From NCBI RefSeq assembly GCF_026212465.1, contig NC_080057.1:25360647-25424646 (forward strand): a DNA stretch of 64,000 nt, given 5' to 3'. The notes beneath the pieces are model-generated. The model did no database searches. It worked only from the letters and a program-made list of their open reading frames with translations, and was not told the origin of the DNA. A program made the translations under genes and the position numbers. Positions within the stretch are counted from its first letter, which is position 1; each line of letters starts with the position of its first letter. The DNA comes from Amaranthus tricolor (taxonomy: Eukaryota; Streptophyta; Magnoliopsida; Caryophyllales; Amaranthaceae). Positions 23,201 through 35,420 of the stretch are shown piece after piece.

Positions 23201-26200
23201 AAAGAATAGGGCTGAAGAGGAGGGTCGGACATTTATACCTCCATTTGACCATCCAGATGTCATTATGGGGCAAGGGACTGTAGGCATGGAGATTGTGAGC
23301 CAAATTAAAGGCCGTCCATTGCACGCAATCTTTGTTCCCGTAGGTGGTGGTGGACTCATAGCGGGTATTGCTGCTTATGTGAAGAGAGTTAAACCAGAGG
23401 TTGGTTTATTTCTGTAGAACTTTTTTATTTCTGGTGTTTGCCAATCAAGTTTGTTGTTGTAGGCCAGTAGCCTTTCTGCCCTTTGCTTACTCGATTGTTT
23501 TCAGGGAAAAATTTGGGCTTTCCTTTTTCCCCTTTGATTTTTAAAGAGATATGATGTGTTTATTCTTATGTTATGTTTCTGTTACCATCTTAGTTATTTC
23601 ATGACCGATGATGCTACACACAAAATTACTTGGTACAATAAACTTTTGTTGCACTGAAACACGTATATTGATTATTTTGGCTGAAGTTGAATCTGATGAA
23701 TTGTAATAGCTGAATAACCAAACATTAGGAGTATTCAGGAATAACTATTGAATGATGAGATATTAAGATTAGCAAAGTTGTATCTATTGAACAATCGGAT
23801 TGAGCTCTAGGTTTCGTATTCTGAGGAACTGATGTATAACAAACTCATTTGTAATTGTTCTGTTATCCTGATAAAATACTTAGGAGAATGGAGATGATTA
23901 TGTAGAATAAAGAGTACAACCACAATATAGTGTACATCACTAGAAGCTTTATTCCCTAGCCCTTTATAATTTATTTGTCAGGCCTACAAAGAATGTCATA
24001 CCTGGTCTGAGTGATGAGTTTGATGAACTGGACATGTCCATGTTTTTTGGGACCATTCCATCAGCCATTTATTTGCTCAAATTTAGTATCCGATTTAAAG
24101 AGAGTGATGGGGATTACAAATTTACAATAGTCTTTTGCCTGCTTTTCTGTGCAGTCCTATCAGAGTTTAATTTTACCTGTTCTGCATCTTTTCCACTTTA
24201 CTTTTTCCTTCAATAACTTTCTTCTGATCCTCGTGTGGTGACTGGTGTTGGTAATTACCTTCAGTTCATATGATATATGTGCTGTTTTTTTTTTCAGGTC
24301 AAAATTATAGGGGTGGAACCATCTGATGCCAATGCAATGGCTCTGTCGTTACATCATGGGGAAAGAATTATGCTGGATAAAGTTGGAGGATTTGCGGATG
24401 GTGTAGCTGTTAAAGTGGTCGGGGAGGAAACTTTTCGGATATGCAAGGAATCGATTGATGGTGTTGTTCTTGTTAATCGTGATGCCATTTGTGCCTCCAT
24501 AAAGGCTAGTACCAAAACTTAATACACAATTTGCATTGATCATCCTTCCTATTTGTTTACTATTGGTTCTAGATTAATATTTCTACCATCCTTCTTATTT
24601 AGTATTCTGTTTGAATTTCAAGGAATCCATGTCTTTTGTAATAAGTGAGTCATTTGTTTGGGAGTGACAGAAGCGACCATTTCATTGCTCTTGGATCTAG
24701 TTGTTGATTGTACAGGGCTTTGTTAAGCTAGATTAAAGACATGCTTACCAGAATTTAGCCTTCATCACCTGAAGTTGATAAGGGTCCCATTTTAGTTGTT
24801 CTGGTTGCCTGATTTCTTCTGTGCTTTGATTATGATGTGATTTTTCTTTTGTATACCTTTACCTTGTGTGTTTACCAGAATTTAGCCTTTATCTTGTGTG
24901 TTTTTTTAGAATTCAGCCAGGAAAGGAGTGCCAATTTTCTCTCCTTACTGCTAATAGTATGACTTGTTTTTTATTAATTATTTTTTCGCAAATATAGCTA
25001 CCATAACTGATATCTGTTTTCTTGCTTTCAGAACATGTTCGAGGAGAAACGGAATATATTGGAACCTGCCGGGGCTCTTGCCCTTGCTGGTGCGGAAGCT
25101 TATTGCAAATATTATGGCATAAAGAATGAAAATGTTGTTGTAATTACCAGCGGGGCAAATATGAACTTTGATAGGCTGAGATTAGTCACTGAACTTGCGG
25201 ATGTTGGTCGGCAGCGAGAAGCTGTGCTTGCAACTTTTATGCCTGAAGAACCTGGTAGTTTCAAGAAATTTTCTGAGATGGTATTTTACTCATTTGTTTG
25301 ATCACCTTACTAGAATAAAATTCGTTGGTCCATTTATCCATATAAGAAGTTTGGTTTTGCAGGTGGGACCAATGAACATTACGGAATTTAAATACAGATT
25401 TAACTCCGCGAAAAAAGAGGCTTTAGTTCTTTACAGGTAAGCACTTTTGAACTCAGCCCATAGGGTAAATATGCTCGCGATTGTGGTAACAGGACGCTGA
25501 TAAGGTAAAGAGTGATGCGGTTATCATAATGCCTAAATATTGGTCGAAACTCAAAATCATAAGATATTACTTAATATGGCCCAAACACGGTTTTTTTTTT
25601 TGTAACTTTACAATGCGGGAAATATTGGTTTGTTTATTTTGAAATTCTTTATAACGCGACTGAAGCAACGCGATGCGACCTTGTTTTTACTCTTTTTGAA
25701 TCAGCTCTAATATGTCAAATGTCAATTGTCTTCTAAATTGCTTTAAATACCCAATTCCTGACATTCTGTTTTAGTATAGATTATAGAACTTATTGTGCAC
25801 TTCACAATTTTTTTATTTGAGTTTTTAGAGAAGCTGTGCAGAGTAATACTTATATTTAAATGAAAAGAGGTTTTTTTTATAGATGGATACGTGGTAATTG
25901 CTTGTTCATGTGGTATAAACATTGAATTTTTGTAGATATGATTGGGTGTCATGACGGGTACTGGGGTACGTTACATGGTATACTTCATGTTTTAACTGGT
26001 AAATTAGCCCCTAATTAGCACCTAAAAAAGGATTTGAATGTGGATTCTCGCTAGTTCCTGATATACCTTTTTTCTTGATTGTTTGGAGATGGATAAAAAC
26101 AATTCAATTATAACATGTGTCTTATTACAACGAGTTTTGAACCTTTTTTTTTGTCTGGTTACTTATATTGATGCAGTGTTGGCCTACATACTGTTACTGA

Positions 26201-26400
26201 ACTTGAAGCAATGAAGGAACGCATGGAATCTTCTAAGCTTCGAACTATTAACTTGACAAACAATGATTTAGTTAAAGATCATTTACGGCATTTGGTAAGC
26301 ATCTCGTTTTTGAGTTAATATGCTTTGGAGTACTTGTTTCCCTATTTTGAGCAAGGTTGTGATCTTCCTAGAATATCTAGCATCAGGGAAAAAAGAAGTT

Positions 26401-26433
<33 letters not shown>

Positions 26434-27781
26434 CTTTTTTTTCCTTCTAAAAAGAGGTTACAGTTGAGGCCCTTGTCAACTAGCCAAATACCTTCTTTTT
26501 TCTAGGGTCGATGGGTTTGGCCCATCTGCCTTGGGAAAATGTTGGGTCGAGACGGGAGTTGTGTTATTTTCTTCATCTTATTTGCACTAAACAAAATATA
26601 CTCCAGCATATACTCATTTGTAAAGCATATATTGTTAAAAGATTTCTTGTTACTGATATAACATGGAAATCTCTTACTAAATTTTGTTTAAGCTCAGAAG
26701 TATTGTTTTCACTCACCGACTACCTGTAATTTGTTTCTTCTTTTTATTCCTATTTGAGGAATGAAGAATCACTGTTACAAGTGATCCCTCAAATTGAATT
26801 GTTTTGGTTCATGTAGCCAACTCCATATTTTGGGATTTAGGCTTTGGCATTGTCTTGCATTCCCATGAATAAAATATATGCTTATACATGTTTTTATTGT
26901 TGTAAGTTGTCCTTTGTTAGCTAGCTGTCATATTGTGAGCTGACTGCAGGGAGGGAGGGATGGGACTTGGGAGAGATAATTTGGCAAAAGTAACCCAACT
27001 TGTTTTTACCAATCAACCCGACCCAAAACTGATCTTTCCTCGATATAATATACATGGTTCATTTTTCATATTAACCAATTAACCCGAAATAGCTAAACAT
27101 AGTGTGTGTGATTTGTATCCGACCTAAATAAGTCATCTGCCCTCTAGAGAGGGATTGGGAGGAAAGAAGACAATCTTTAGGTGCTTGCTTACGTTTTAGA
27201 GAGCAAGTAGCAATTCACATTTTACTAGCTAGTAGCTTGCAGTATTTAAGACAATCATTTTCCCACACATTGTCTGTATAATGTTTATGTTCATCCTGGT
27301 TTTTCATTTGCTTTTTGTAACGTGTTATTGTGTACTAATTATACTGGGTAAAAACTATAGCCATTGCCATAACAAGTTTTCTTAGTTTCAAACCTTGATC
27401 AATTATTTTGCAGATGGGAGGCCGATCAAATGTCCAAGATGAAGTTCTTTGTAGGTTTGTCTTTCCAGAAAGACCCGGAGCTTTAATGAACTTCTTAGAT
27501 GTGTTTAGCCCACGATGGAATATCAGTTTGTTCCATTACCGCGCACAAGTGAGTTTTTGAATAGTTATTTTTTTGAATAGTTATTTTCTTACATTTATTA
27601 CGTTTATCGATTCATACTAAAAATTTATTAATGCCTCTAGGGTGAAACCGGTGCCAATGTATTAGTTGGCATCCAAGTTCCTTCGTCCGAGATGGATGAG
27701 TTTCGGCAGCGGGCTGATAGACTTGGATATATGTATGCTATAGAGAGTGACAGTGAGGTCTATGATGTTTTGATGCGTTGA
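17211..27781 (+). CDS. OMR1: Threonine deaminase (dehydratase), plastid, biosynthetic, nine exons
   Basis: Exons: 17211-17666, 22850-23029, 23127-23399, 24298-24504, 25032-25280, 25363-25436, 26177-26294, 27414-27548 and 27641-27781. All phases join, giving 610 aa, the usual plant length. The enzyme converts threonine to 2-oxobutanoate with PLP, the first committed step to isoleucine, in plastids. The first 50 or so residues are a Ser/Thr/basic transit peptide. Exon 2 carries the PLP lysine in [10 protein letters not shown] (Lys157) and SSAGNHAQG. Exon 3 has the glycine loop [11 protein letters not shown], and exon 5 has [12 protein letters not shown] and SGANMNF. Two ACT-like regulatory units follow (from about residue 435, and [20 protein letters not shown] in exon 8), which in this family mediate isoleucine feedback. 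Intron 1 (5.2 kb) holds an hAT element. Intron 4 appears to use a GC donor. I see no disabling change. Confidence 0.96.
18007..21718 (-). mobile_element. hAT transposon inserted in threonine deaminase intron 1
   Basis: The 3.7 kb element is flanked by a perfect 8-bp target duplication CTTGTTAG (17999-18006 and 21719-21726). Its tips are imperfect inverted repeats: CAGGGCCGTCTCT on the left, and CAGGTTCGGCCCTGA reading in from the right. An 8-bp duplication and CAGGG termini are typical of hAT elements. The transposase lies on the minus strand, antisense to the host gene. The full element was inserted and later lost coding capacity. Confidence 0.94.
18169..20817 (-). pseudogene. hAT transposase (zf-TTF / DUF4371 / hATC type), inactivated
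   Basis: The N-terminal part (20817-20314) has a basic stretch ([10 protein letters not shown]) and a long Asn-rich low-complexity tract. A one-nucleotide shift near 20316 joins it to [20 protein letters not shown] and the TTF-type zinc finger ([24 protein letters not shown]). The main frame (20212-18764, 482 codons) carries the DUF4371/hAT catalytic region with [19 protein letters not shown] and [17 protein letters not shown] further frame change leads to 18789-18511, and another to the hATC dimerisation end ([19 protein letters not shown], a stop, then [20 protein letters not shown]), finishing at 18169. At least three frame breaks and one stop make it non-functional. Confidence 0.88.
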
Positions 27782-29862
27782 AGCGAAATGAAAAGATAAA
27801 AAGTAAATTAGAAGCTTTATGTTGGCGTCAACAGTATGTCTGAAAATAAATATGGGTCTGCCAAGTTATTGGGTAAACTAGCTAGTAGCTACTATTCGTG
27901 AAGCTTTTTTCAAGGCGTAGAAATTTATAGAAATTTGCTTTTGCCTGAAAGTTCTGCAACATTTATTTATTGCACTCGTCTTCAACGCAACTTCAGAAAA
28001 ACAGATTATTCATTGACTTTTATCTGACACAAGAAGCTAATTTAAATAAAGATTAAATTTACAATAAAATTAGTACTTTAAAAATCAAGAACAAATTTTT
28101 TGATTGGGATCAAAAGTGATGTTACTAAAAGAAACTCACTCAAATACTAACAATTAATAGTAGAGTACTTTTGCAATTAATAGTAGAGTACTTTTGCTTT
28201 GAGTTGTGATAGTAGAAGTTTGATTCTCACCGTTTATACCACCTATAAAAAGAATAAATTACATTTTAAGAGCAAAAATTAAAAAAAAAAATTAATGAAA
28301 AAAAACTGACTCTTAACATTAGTGCATAATAAATAGATAACACTTACTGCAACTATGTCCGGTGACATTTCATGCACTGATGCACATTTACAACTGCAAT
28401 TTTCTCAACTTAATTAGAGTTTAGAAGTAAAAAATAGCCAACATTACCAGTTAATTTAGAATGTGTATGGCATATTATTTGATAAAGTAGTGATTTAATT
28501 TGGATTTTCAATCAGGTAATAATTATTTTTGATAACATTCATTGTTTTTATCAAAAAATAAATCATAATTCTAACTAGATGAAAAACCGATTTGAACCAA
28601 GAAATTGCAAAAGAAATTTTATAAGTTTAATCGGAAATAACTTGTCAACATAGGCTTGCTTAAATACAACTCTTGAAAGTTGAAACCATGCATAGGTAAG
28701 AGACTAGCTAACAACCACTTAAATGTAATGAGATTTGTTAAAATTTGTTGCAAAGGAGCGTTAATCATTAATTAAAAGCAAACCATAGTAGAGTTAGCAT
28801 ATAAAATCGAGAGTGTATCAAAGCTTTCAAAATAATGTGAATATATATTCCACAGTTGACGCAGTAAACAACTACTCCATCCCCTTCATTTGGTTATATC
28901 CTATCTTTTTATATGACTATATGAGAGCTTTTGACGAGAATGTTGCAAAATAAGCGAGACTGACAAAGATTTTCGAGAGAATATCAATCTCACTAACATT
29001 ACAACAAAAAGAGAGTTTGTTGTTTTAACTTTTAAGACATTTCATGGTAGATTCCCGAGGACAAAATATTATCTCGTCTACAAGTACTTTTATTAATTAA
29101 GCTTGTAAATGTTTACTCAACTCCCCATTTAAAGGCTTGAAAAAGTTAAATGTATACAACCTAAAGAGGTTATTGTTTATTTATTGATTTTAAAGCTAAC
29201 ATTACATGTAATTCAACATTCATAAAAAGTGCATATAATATAATGAACTATTTTACTCAAATCAAATAACAAACCGAAACCAATGAACTATAATTTTGGC
29301 CCCATTGAAATTAAACACAATGTTATACAATAGTCTAATATCCCAATGTTATCAATGACTCCAACCTTGGCGGGTTTGAGGTAACGAATGCATGCTACTT
29401 TACCTTTGTTAATGAAAGCAAAAAAATTGTTTTCGAATGACCCTATGTAGCAGACATGTTCAACTTCACATGATGAAAAACACATGATTTAAGAGTCATT
29501 TTTTATATAGTCCATTATAATCCAAAATTAAGAATGATAAATCATTAGATTCATTGACAATAGATACGATAGACACATTACTAAACCTAATAACAAATAA
29601 AAATAAAAATAAAAATAAAAAACCTTGCCTTTGAATTCTGAAATTAAAGAGTGTGCAATAAACAGGTATCCTGCAGGTAATTACTCCAATTTGACAAGTA
29701 TCCAACCTATGCAGCTCTCCATGTTCAGAATACTTTAATACCACCTCACCAGCCCTCCTCTCCTTTCTTTTCTTCTACTCTTCTAACCCTTTTCAAAGTT
29801 TTCATCTCTGTTTTCACTCTTCCTCTCCTCTTTTCCTCTCTTAGTTGACAGAAAGAAAGAAA
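27782..29862. other. Intergenic between threonine deaminase and GDSL gene
   Basis: The first few hundred bases should be the deaminase 3' UTR. A two-copy 25-bp direct duplication (AATTAATAGTAGAGTACTTT) lies near 28146-28198. A SINE-like fragment lies at about 29330-29490. A pyrimidine-rich run at 29755-29845 (CTCCTCTCCTTTC and similar) is probably the core promoter and 5' UTR of the GDSL gene. Confidence 0.55.
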
Positions 29863-32169
29863 ATGGAGTTTACAACAAAAGTGTTCATTAGTACAGTTTT
29901 TCTTGCTGTTTTAGCATCTCAAAACAGTAAAGGGGAACCATTAGTACCAATACTCTGTATATTTGGGGATTCAGTTGCTGATACTGGTAACAACAATGGC
30001 CTCTACACTCTTATTAAAGCCAATTTCCCTCCTTATGGAAGAGATTTTGTCACCCACCAGCCTACTGGCAGGTTTTCCAATGGTAAAACTGCCATTGATT
30101 TTACTGGTAACTTCACTCACTATTTGCCTACACGTTTCTTCTATGCCCGCTTATGCCACTGTTGCCTAAATGTGATTCGCTTTGGTGCGCTCTACCTAGT
30201 GTTACTAAATAAGCCTAAAAGTGTACCATTACAATCATATTTGGGGGGAATTCGCAATTATGCAATTAGCTAACACCATGCTCAAGGCCAAACATAGTGC
30301 AAAAACGTGGTTGTGGTCATAGTGATGCGCTAAGCTGCTAACCAAAGTGATGCGATTATCGTAACACTAAATGTTGGCCGAAAGCATGATATATCCCTCA
30401 AAACGACTCAAACGCAGTTTTTTTAATATCTTTGCTACGTGGGGAAAATTGGGTTGGGTACTACTAAAACCTTTGCAACACAACTGAATGATGCGATGCT
30501 GCCTCGTTTTTGCACCACGTGACCATATAACAAAGCTAAATATTTTAATTATTCTTCTCTCTTTTTTTTTTTGTTGTTTTGGCAGCGGAGAATCTGGGCT
30601 TTTCAGCATATCCAGCATCTTACCTAAGCCGAGCAGCAAGAGGAAAGAACCTTCTGATAGGCGCTAACTTTGCTTCTGCTGGTTGTGGTTACAATGAGAG
30701 AACAGCTGCCTTATATGTAAGTTTGTTAATGATATGCACACATGCAATAGCTTTATAATTTGAATGTTCTGAACATAGAGTAATTTTTTTTCTTGGCTGT
30801 TTATAGAGAGCGATACCGATATCACAACAGTTAGCATACTACAAGGATTACCAAAGTAAGGTGGTGAAAATGGTGGGGAATGACAGAGCAAAGGGAATGT
30901 TCTCTGGTGGGATTCATATTCTGAGTGCAGGATCAAGTGATTATCTTCAGAATTACTACATTAATCCAGTGCTATACAGACAGTATACAACTGATCAGTA
31001 TTCTGATATTCTCATGACTTCTTTCAGTAATTTTGTTCAGGTTTCTCTTCAACTTTTCCTTTCTTTTCCAATTTATTTGATGAATTAAGTTTTTCGATTT
31101 TGTAAAATTAATTTCTATTGTATATCTGGAAAACATATAAGATGTTAACCTTACTGATACCTATGTAAAACTTAGTCCACTTGAATTTGCATCAAGTACC
31201 ATTAGTTGCTTTATACACTATTTCTTTGTTTTAGGTAGAATACACAAAAATAGTTTAAATGTTCAGACGAAATGAAAACGACGATTAAATGTGTGGGTGA
31301 GAATTGAAGATAGGTGTAAGGTCATTTCCAAAAAAGAAAATGTAGCAAATTAAGTAAAAATGGACAATATCAAGGTTCTACCTTTCTGATTATGTATCTA
31401 AGTTAGCACAGTTATGGTGTACTTATATATACAGACACTATATGGGCTTGGAGTAAGGAGGATAGGAGTAACAAGCTTACCACCAATGGGGTGTTTGCCA
31501 GCAGCCATTACGCTTTTTGGAGGAGGAACTAATCAATGCGTCGAAAGACTGAACAAGGATGCTCTCTCTTTTAACAGTAAATTAAATGGTGTGGCGCAGA
31601 GCTTGCAGACAAAACTTGCTGATTTGAAATTGGTGGTCTTCGACATTTATCAGCCTCTTTTAGACATGATAACACATCCCTTAGAAAATGGTAAGTTTTC
31701 TGCTACCTGCATTTGAGTTATGATTATTATTTCCTCATCAACTCAAGAAAAACTGATCCAGTGTAAGCAAATAGTGACATCATTATGCAAAAAATTGAAA
31801 ACTGGTAACACAATTTTATAAACTAGTTCCAAATACCAGCTAAATAAAACTAGGTGAATGCAAAAAACTTCTTGGCATTCAAAGATCTCTTTTGAACATA
31901 GGATTGGAACCCATGATTCCTATGCTCTATATAACCATATTACATGTAAGTTTTGATGCAAAGTATTTAATGCAGGCTTTTTCGAAGCGAGAAAAGCTTG
32001 CTGTGGAACCGGGACAATAGAGACATCCTTGCTTTGCAATGAGAGGTCTGTTGGGACATGCTCCAATGCCACACAGTATGTATTTTGGGATGGATTTCAT
32101 CCCTCCGAAGCTGCAAACAATGCATTGGCTGGTGCTCTCCTAGCTCAAGGATATCCCTTGATTGGTTAA
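29863..32169 (+). CDS. GDSL esterase/lipase, secreted, five exons, 352 aa
   Basis: Exons 29863-30106, 30586-30716, 30807-31040, 31435-31690 and 31976-32169 join in phase to 352 codons, the normal size for plant GDSL hydrolases. I use the ATG at 29863; the open frame upstream begins only at a TTG. Residues 1 to about 25 form a signal peptide ([13 protein letters not shown]). Block I is [12 protein letters not shown] with the nucleophile serine. Block II is GANFASAG, block III is [12 protein letters not shown], and block V is [11 protein letters not shown] with the Asp and His of the triad. Serine in place of asparagine in block III is, as I recall, normal for the APG subgroup. These enzymes hydrolyse ester bonds in lipids or cell-wall substrates; the substrate is unknown. 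I recall Arabidopsis At5g03810 as a close relative. Confidence 0.94.
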
Positions 32170-35100
32170 GTCATCATCAAAACACTCACTTTTCCAGAAG
32201 ACCTGATTTAAGTTACTCTGCATCTCTAGCAGTTGTTACAGCTTCACAGGAGGGTAAATTTGAGTACTAGTTTTGCTCCTCGTAGACCTCATCTAGTTTA
32301 GTAAGAGTTTAGTATTACAAGCTGTTTTCCTAGAAAGTTAGTATTTCATAAAACACCAGCATATAGCTAAGACTAAATCTACTGGATCTGTAATTAACTT
32401 AGACTGTTCTAAGCTTCAAAGCCTATGGTTATCATTGTTACAATCCACTTTTTATCCTTTTCAATTTCTTTGTTAGTCATTTTTTCATTCGGCTTATTTC
32501 TTTTCACATAATATATCTATCATCTTGTTTTTCTTTGAGAGCTCTAACCTCTCAAAAGTCAGTTTTATCTTCTATAATTGTCGGCTGCAGCAAAGCATCA
32601 CTTTCGAATAAACCACACCCTTCACATGATTTACATCATCACAAGAATCATTTCTCTTATAGTCTTATAATAATTTTTAGTCCACTGATAGGCAACACTA
32701 GCCAAAAATAGCTTCAATATTGTATTCTTATCTCGAGCAGTGTTGGTATATTTGGTACCAGAACCAGATATTAGTATGCATTTTGCTACTAAACGATATA
32801 GGTGCACTATTTTTTATAAATATTTTGTAGGAAGGCAATACACTTTACAAGATTAGACTCACGATACTCAAGCCTTGGATCATTTAGGCAAGCAAACTCT
32901 CAACAGTGAGTGGCAGCATTTTAAAAAAAAAACACCAACAAAGGTCTAAAGAAAAATTTCATTAAGGAAACAACTGCTTTTCCATAGAAATACTATGAAT
33001 CTAAAATGTTTGCTATTTGGGTAGAAAAACACAGTTACAATCAGTCACAGAAGCAACTGTGTCTCAAAGAAATTACTTTATGGCAATGTCAAGGACAGGG
33101 CTACGGTTACTGCAGCATCGTTTTGTGTGGAATATATTAGCTGTACCATCCTTGTTTTCGCCAATTTATCTGGATGTCTACCGTATCAACTAATACACAA
33201 TGGCCCCAGGAATATCCATTTGACAAGTAGCCAAACAGATACTTTAAACCAGTAAGTCATGTATGAGACAATGTATTACTAAAAACTTATGATTATGGCC
33301 ACTAAAAACTTATAGAGCTTGTATTAATTTAAAAACCTCAAAACGGTGACACAATAGGTATCTATCTGCAACTCATATACTCCAAAATCATTCAATGTCA
33401 TCAACGACTAGTATAGGTATAATCGATTTACTTCGAAACCTAATGAGAAATAACATCCACAAATGCTCCCCTCCATCTGATAATAATGCACATAGGAATG
33501 TCAATTATACAGGAACGCAAGTTACTTTTACTACATTAATCACACAACATCCACCTTGTTCAAGAATTCTAGTGATTACTATCAAGACAAAGTCATCAAC
33601 ATTAAACAATTACCAGTGCATCATGTCCCTAGATAATTGATTTCAAAGTATAAATTGCTCTATGTCCCTGAAAGCATAATCCGCCTACTTTGAGGTGTAT
33701 TTTCCAATTTTCAAATAGAAACCGAAGCACAATTTGAGTTGATTAAGCTATAATTTTTACAAGATATTAAACTCTTGAAGATATAATACCGATTAACAGC
33801 AAATCAAGTGACATTAATAATCAAAAAATTACAAAACTATATCGATTAATTGAATTATAGTCAATAAGATGAAATACCTAGATAAAAAGCAGAGGCAATA
33901 GCTCGTCTAGAAAAAGTAGCAGTTCTCTTTCATGGAAGACCTCTTCAATAATGATCCTCGCAGGAAAACCAGCTAAATCGAAACTCATTTCTTAGATCAA
34001 ATTGTATACTGAATTTCCGAATTGCAGTAAAAGAATGAAAAAAGGAAGAGAGATGAATAATTACAGTACCTTAAGCTTCCTAAGCTCATACATGGCGATC
34101 GTGCGATCATGTCAACGGTAATCGGTAAACTACTTCCTAATTTACATTTTGCAACGTAAAATCTCTAAATTTAATTTGTTAATGTTTGATGGATAAAACA
34201 TGAATTGTCAAGGAAAAATATCGTGGTTTTCCAAGATGATTGAACGAATCAACGAAAGTTGTCAATGCTTTGCATGAAATTGCTTAAATAATAGGAGTAC
34301 CTATGGCTATAAATGTGTCTTATGTTGTATGATTATTCATTTTTATATTATCTTTTATCATTTTATATCATCTCTCTCATTTGTCCCGAGAAGTCGTTCA
34401 AAACAGACTTAACGATTTAATTTTTATCCGATTATAATCAAACAAAACAGACTTAACGATTTAATTTTTATCCGATTATAATCAAACAAATATGAAATGT
34501 ATCATGTCGTTACATGTAATGAAACTTTGATCATAAAAAAGTTTTAAAGTACAATTTTCCATTATCGTCTAGGCGTCTAGTATCTCAATTCCAAATAGTA
34601 AGAGTAATGCATTAAAATATGAGGTAGTATAAGTAAATAACAATGATTTATAATATTAGCAAATTACCCTTTGTAGAAGATTTGATAGAATGGGAAGCAT
34701 GGGGCTTTTAGGATTTTGATTTACCTTTTTTTTCATTTACTTTATTAATATTTGTTTTGTCTTTTTGTGCTAAATTACAAATCACGTAATTGATTAAGAA
34801 TTTCTGTTTAAATAAAAGTATGAACATCAATCTAGTCAGGTCGAGTTTGAGTTTGAGATTGATGATTAGGAGGTCGATCTGAGCACGCGTAAATGAAGAA
34901 TTTTAACACCCTTGAATTTCCGATCCTTTATATATACGAAACCAAAACCGCAAAGGACGAGAGGAAATTCGGGTGTTACAAGAATAGTACTCGAAAGACA
35001 GGTCATTCTTCTTCCGTACGACCCAAATAGCGATCTTACGTAAGTTATAGTCGAGGTTTGTTGAGATATCTAAGACATACGTAGCAGTTGAGGTGACAAG

Positions 35101-35420
35101 CCTGGTGCTTTCCGAAGACGGAGGCAGAGGTCCTTGCAGCGGCCGAACACCCTAACAGGTATTTAGAAAGCAGTGATTGAGAGCTAAAATCATGAAAATG
35201 CTCCATATGAGTGTCAAAACTTGGCATATTAGGAGATCACATCAGGATCCATCTGATTAAGAGCACAAAATATGTTTCTAACAGTATATTGAATTAATTG
35301 ACGTATTAATAAATACAATTACATGTCTAATATTTATGTACTATGACATCAATTGTCGTCCGAAACTCCAAAAAGAGATCACATTGTGCTTTGGAACCGA
35401 ACCGCTCACAACTAACGCTT
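32170..35420. other. Intergenic, no gene identified
   Basis: About 3.2 kb. It includes the GDSL 3' UTR, a tandem two-copy duplication of about 46 bp at 34397-34490 (unit includes AACAGACTTAACGATTTAAT), and the 3' flank of the FAD-protein gene. A possible spliced minus-strand transcript around 33060-34100 (ATG at about 34096, MYELRKLK then a GT) matched nothing I know, so I leave it uncalled. Confidence 0.5.
34397..34490. repeat. Tandem duplication, two units of about 46 bp
   Basis: Two adjacent, essentially identical copies of a unit containing ACAGACTTAACGATTTAA and TCCGATTATAATCAAACA. No coding context. Confidence 0.8.

Noticed and set aside
26403..26443. Long T run in threonine deaminase intron 7 as a retroposon tail
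   Set aside because: No adjoining retroposon body or target duplication found; simple slippage is enough.
33060..34100. Possible small spliced minus-strand gene (MYELRKLK then a GT; later MSFDLAGFPARIIIEEV)
   Set aside because: The pieces do not join into a convincing protein, and I recognise no family.
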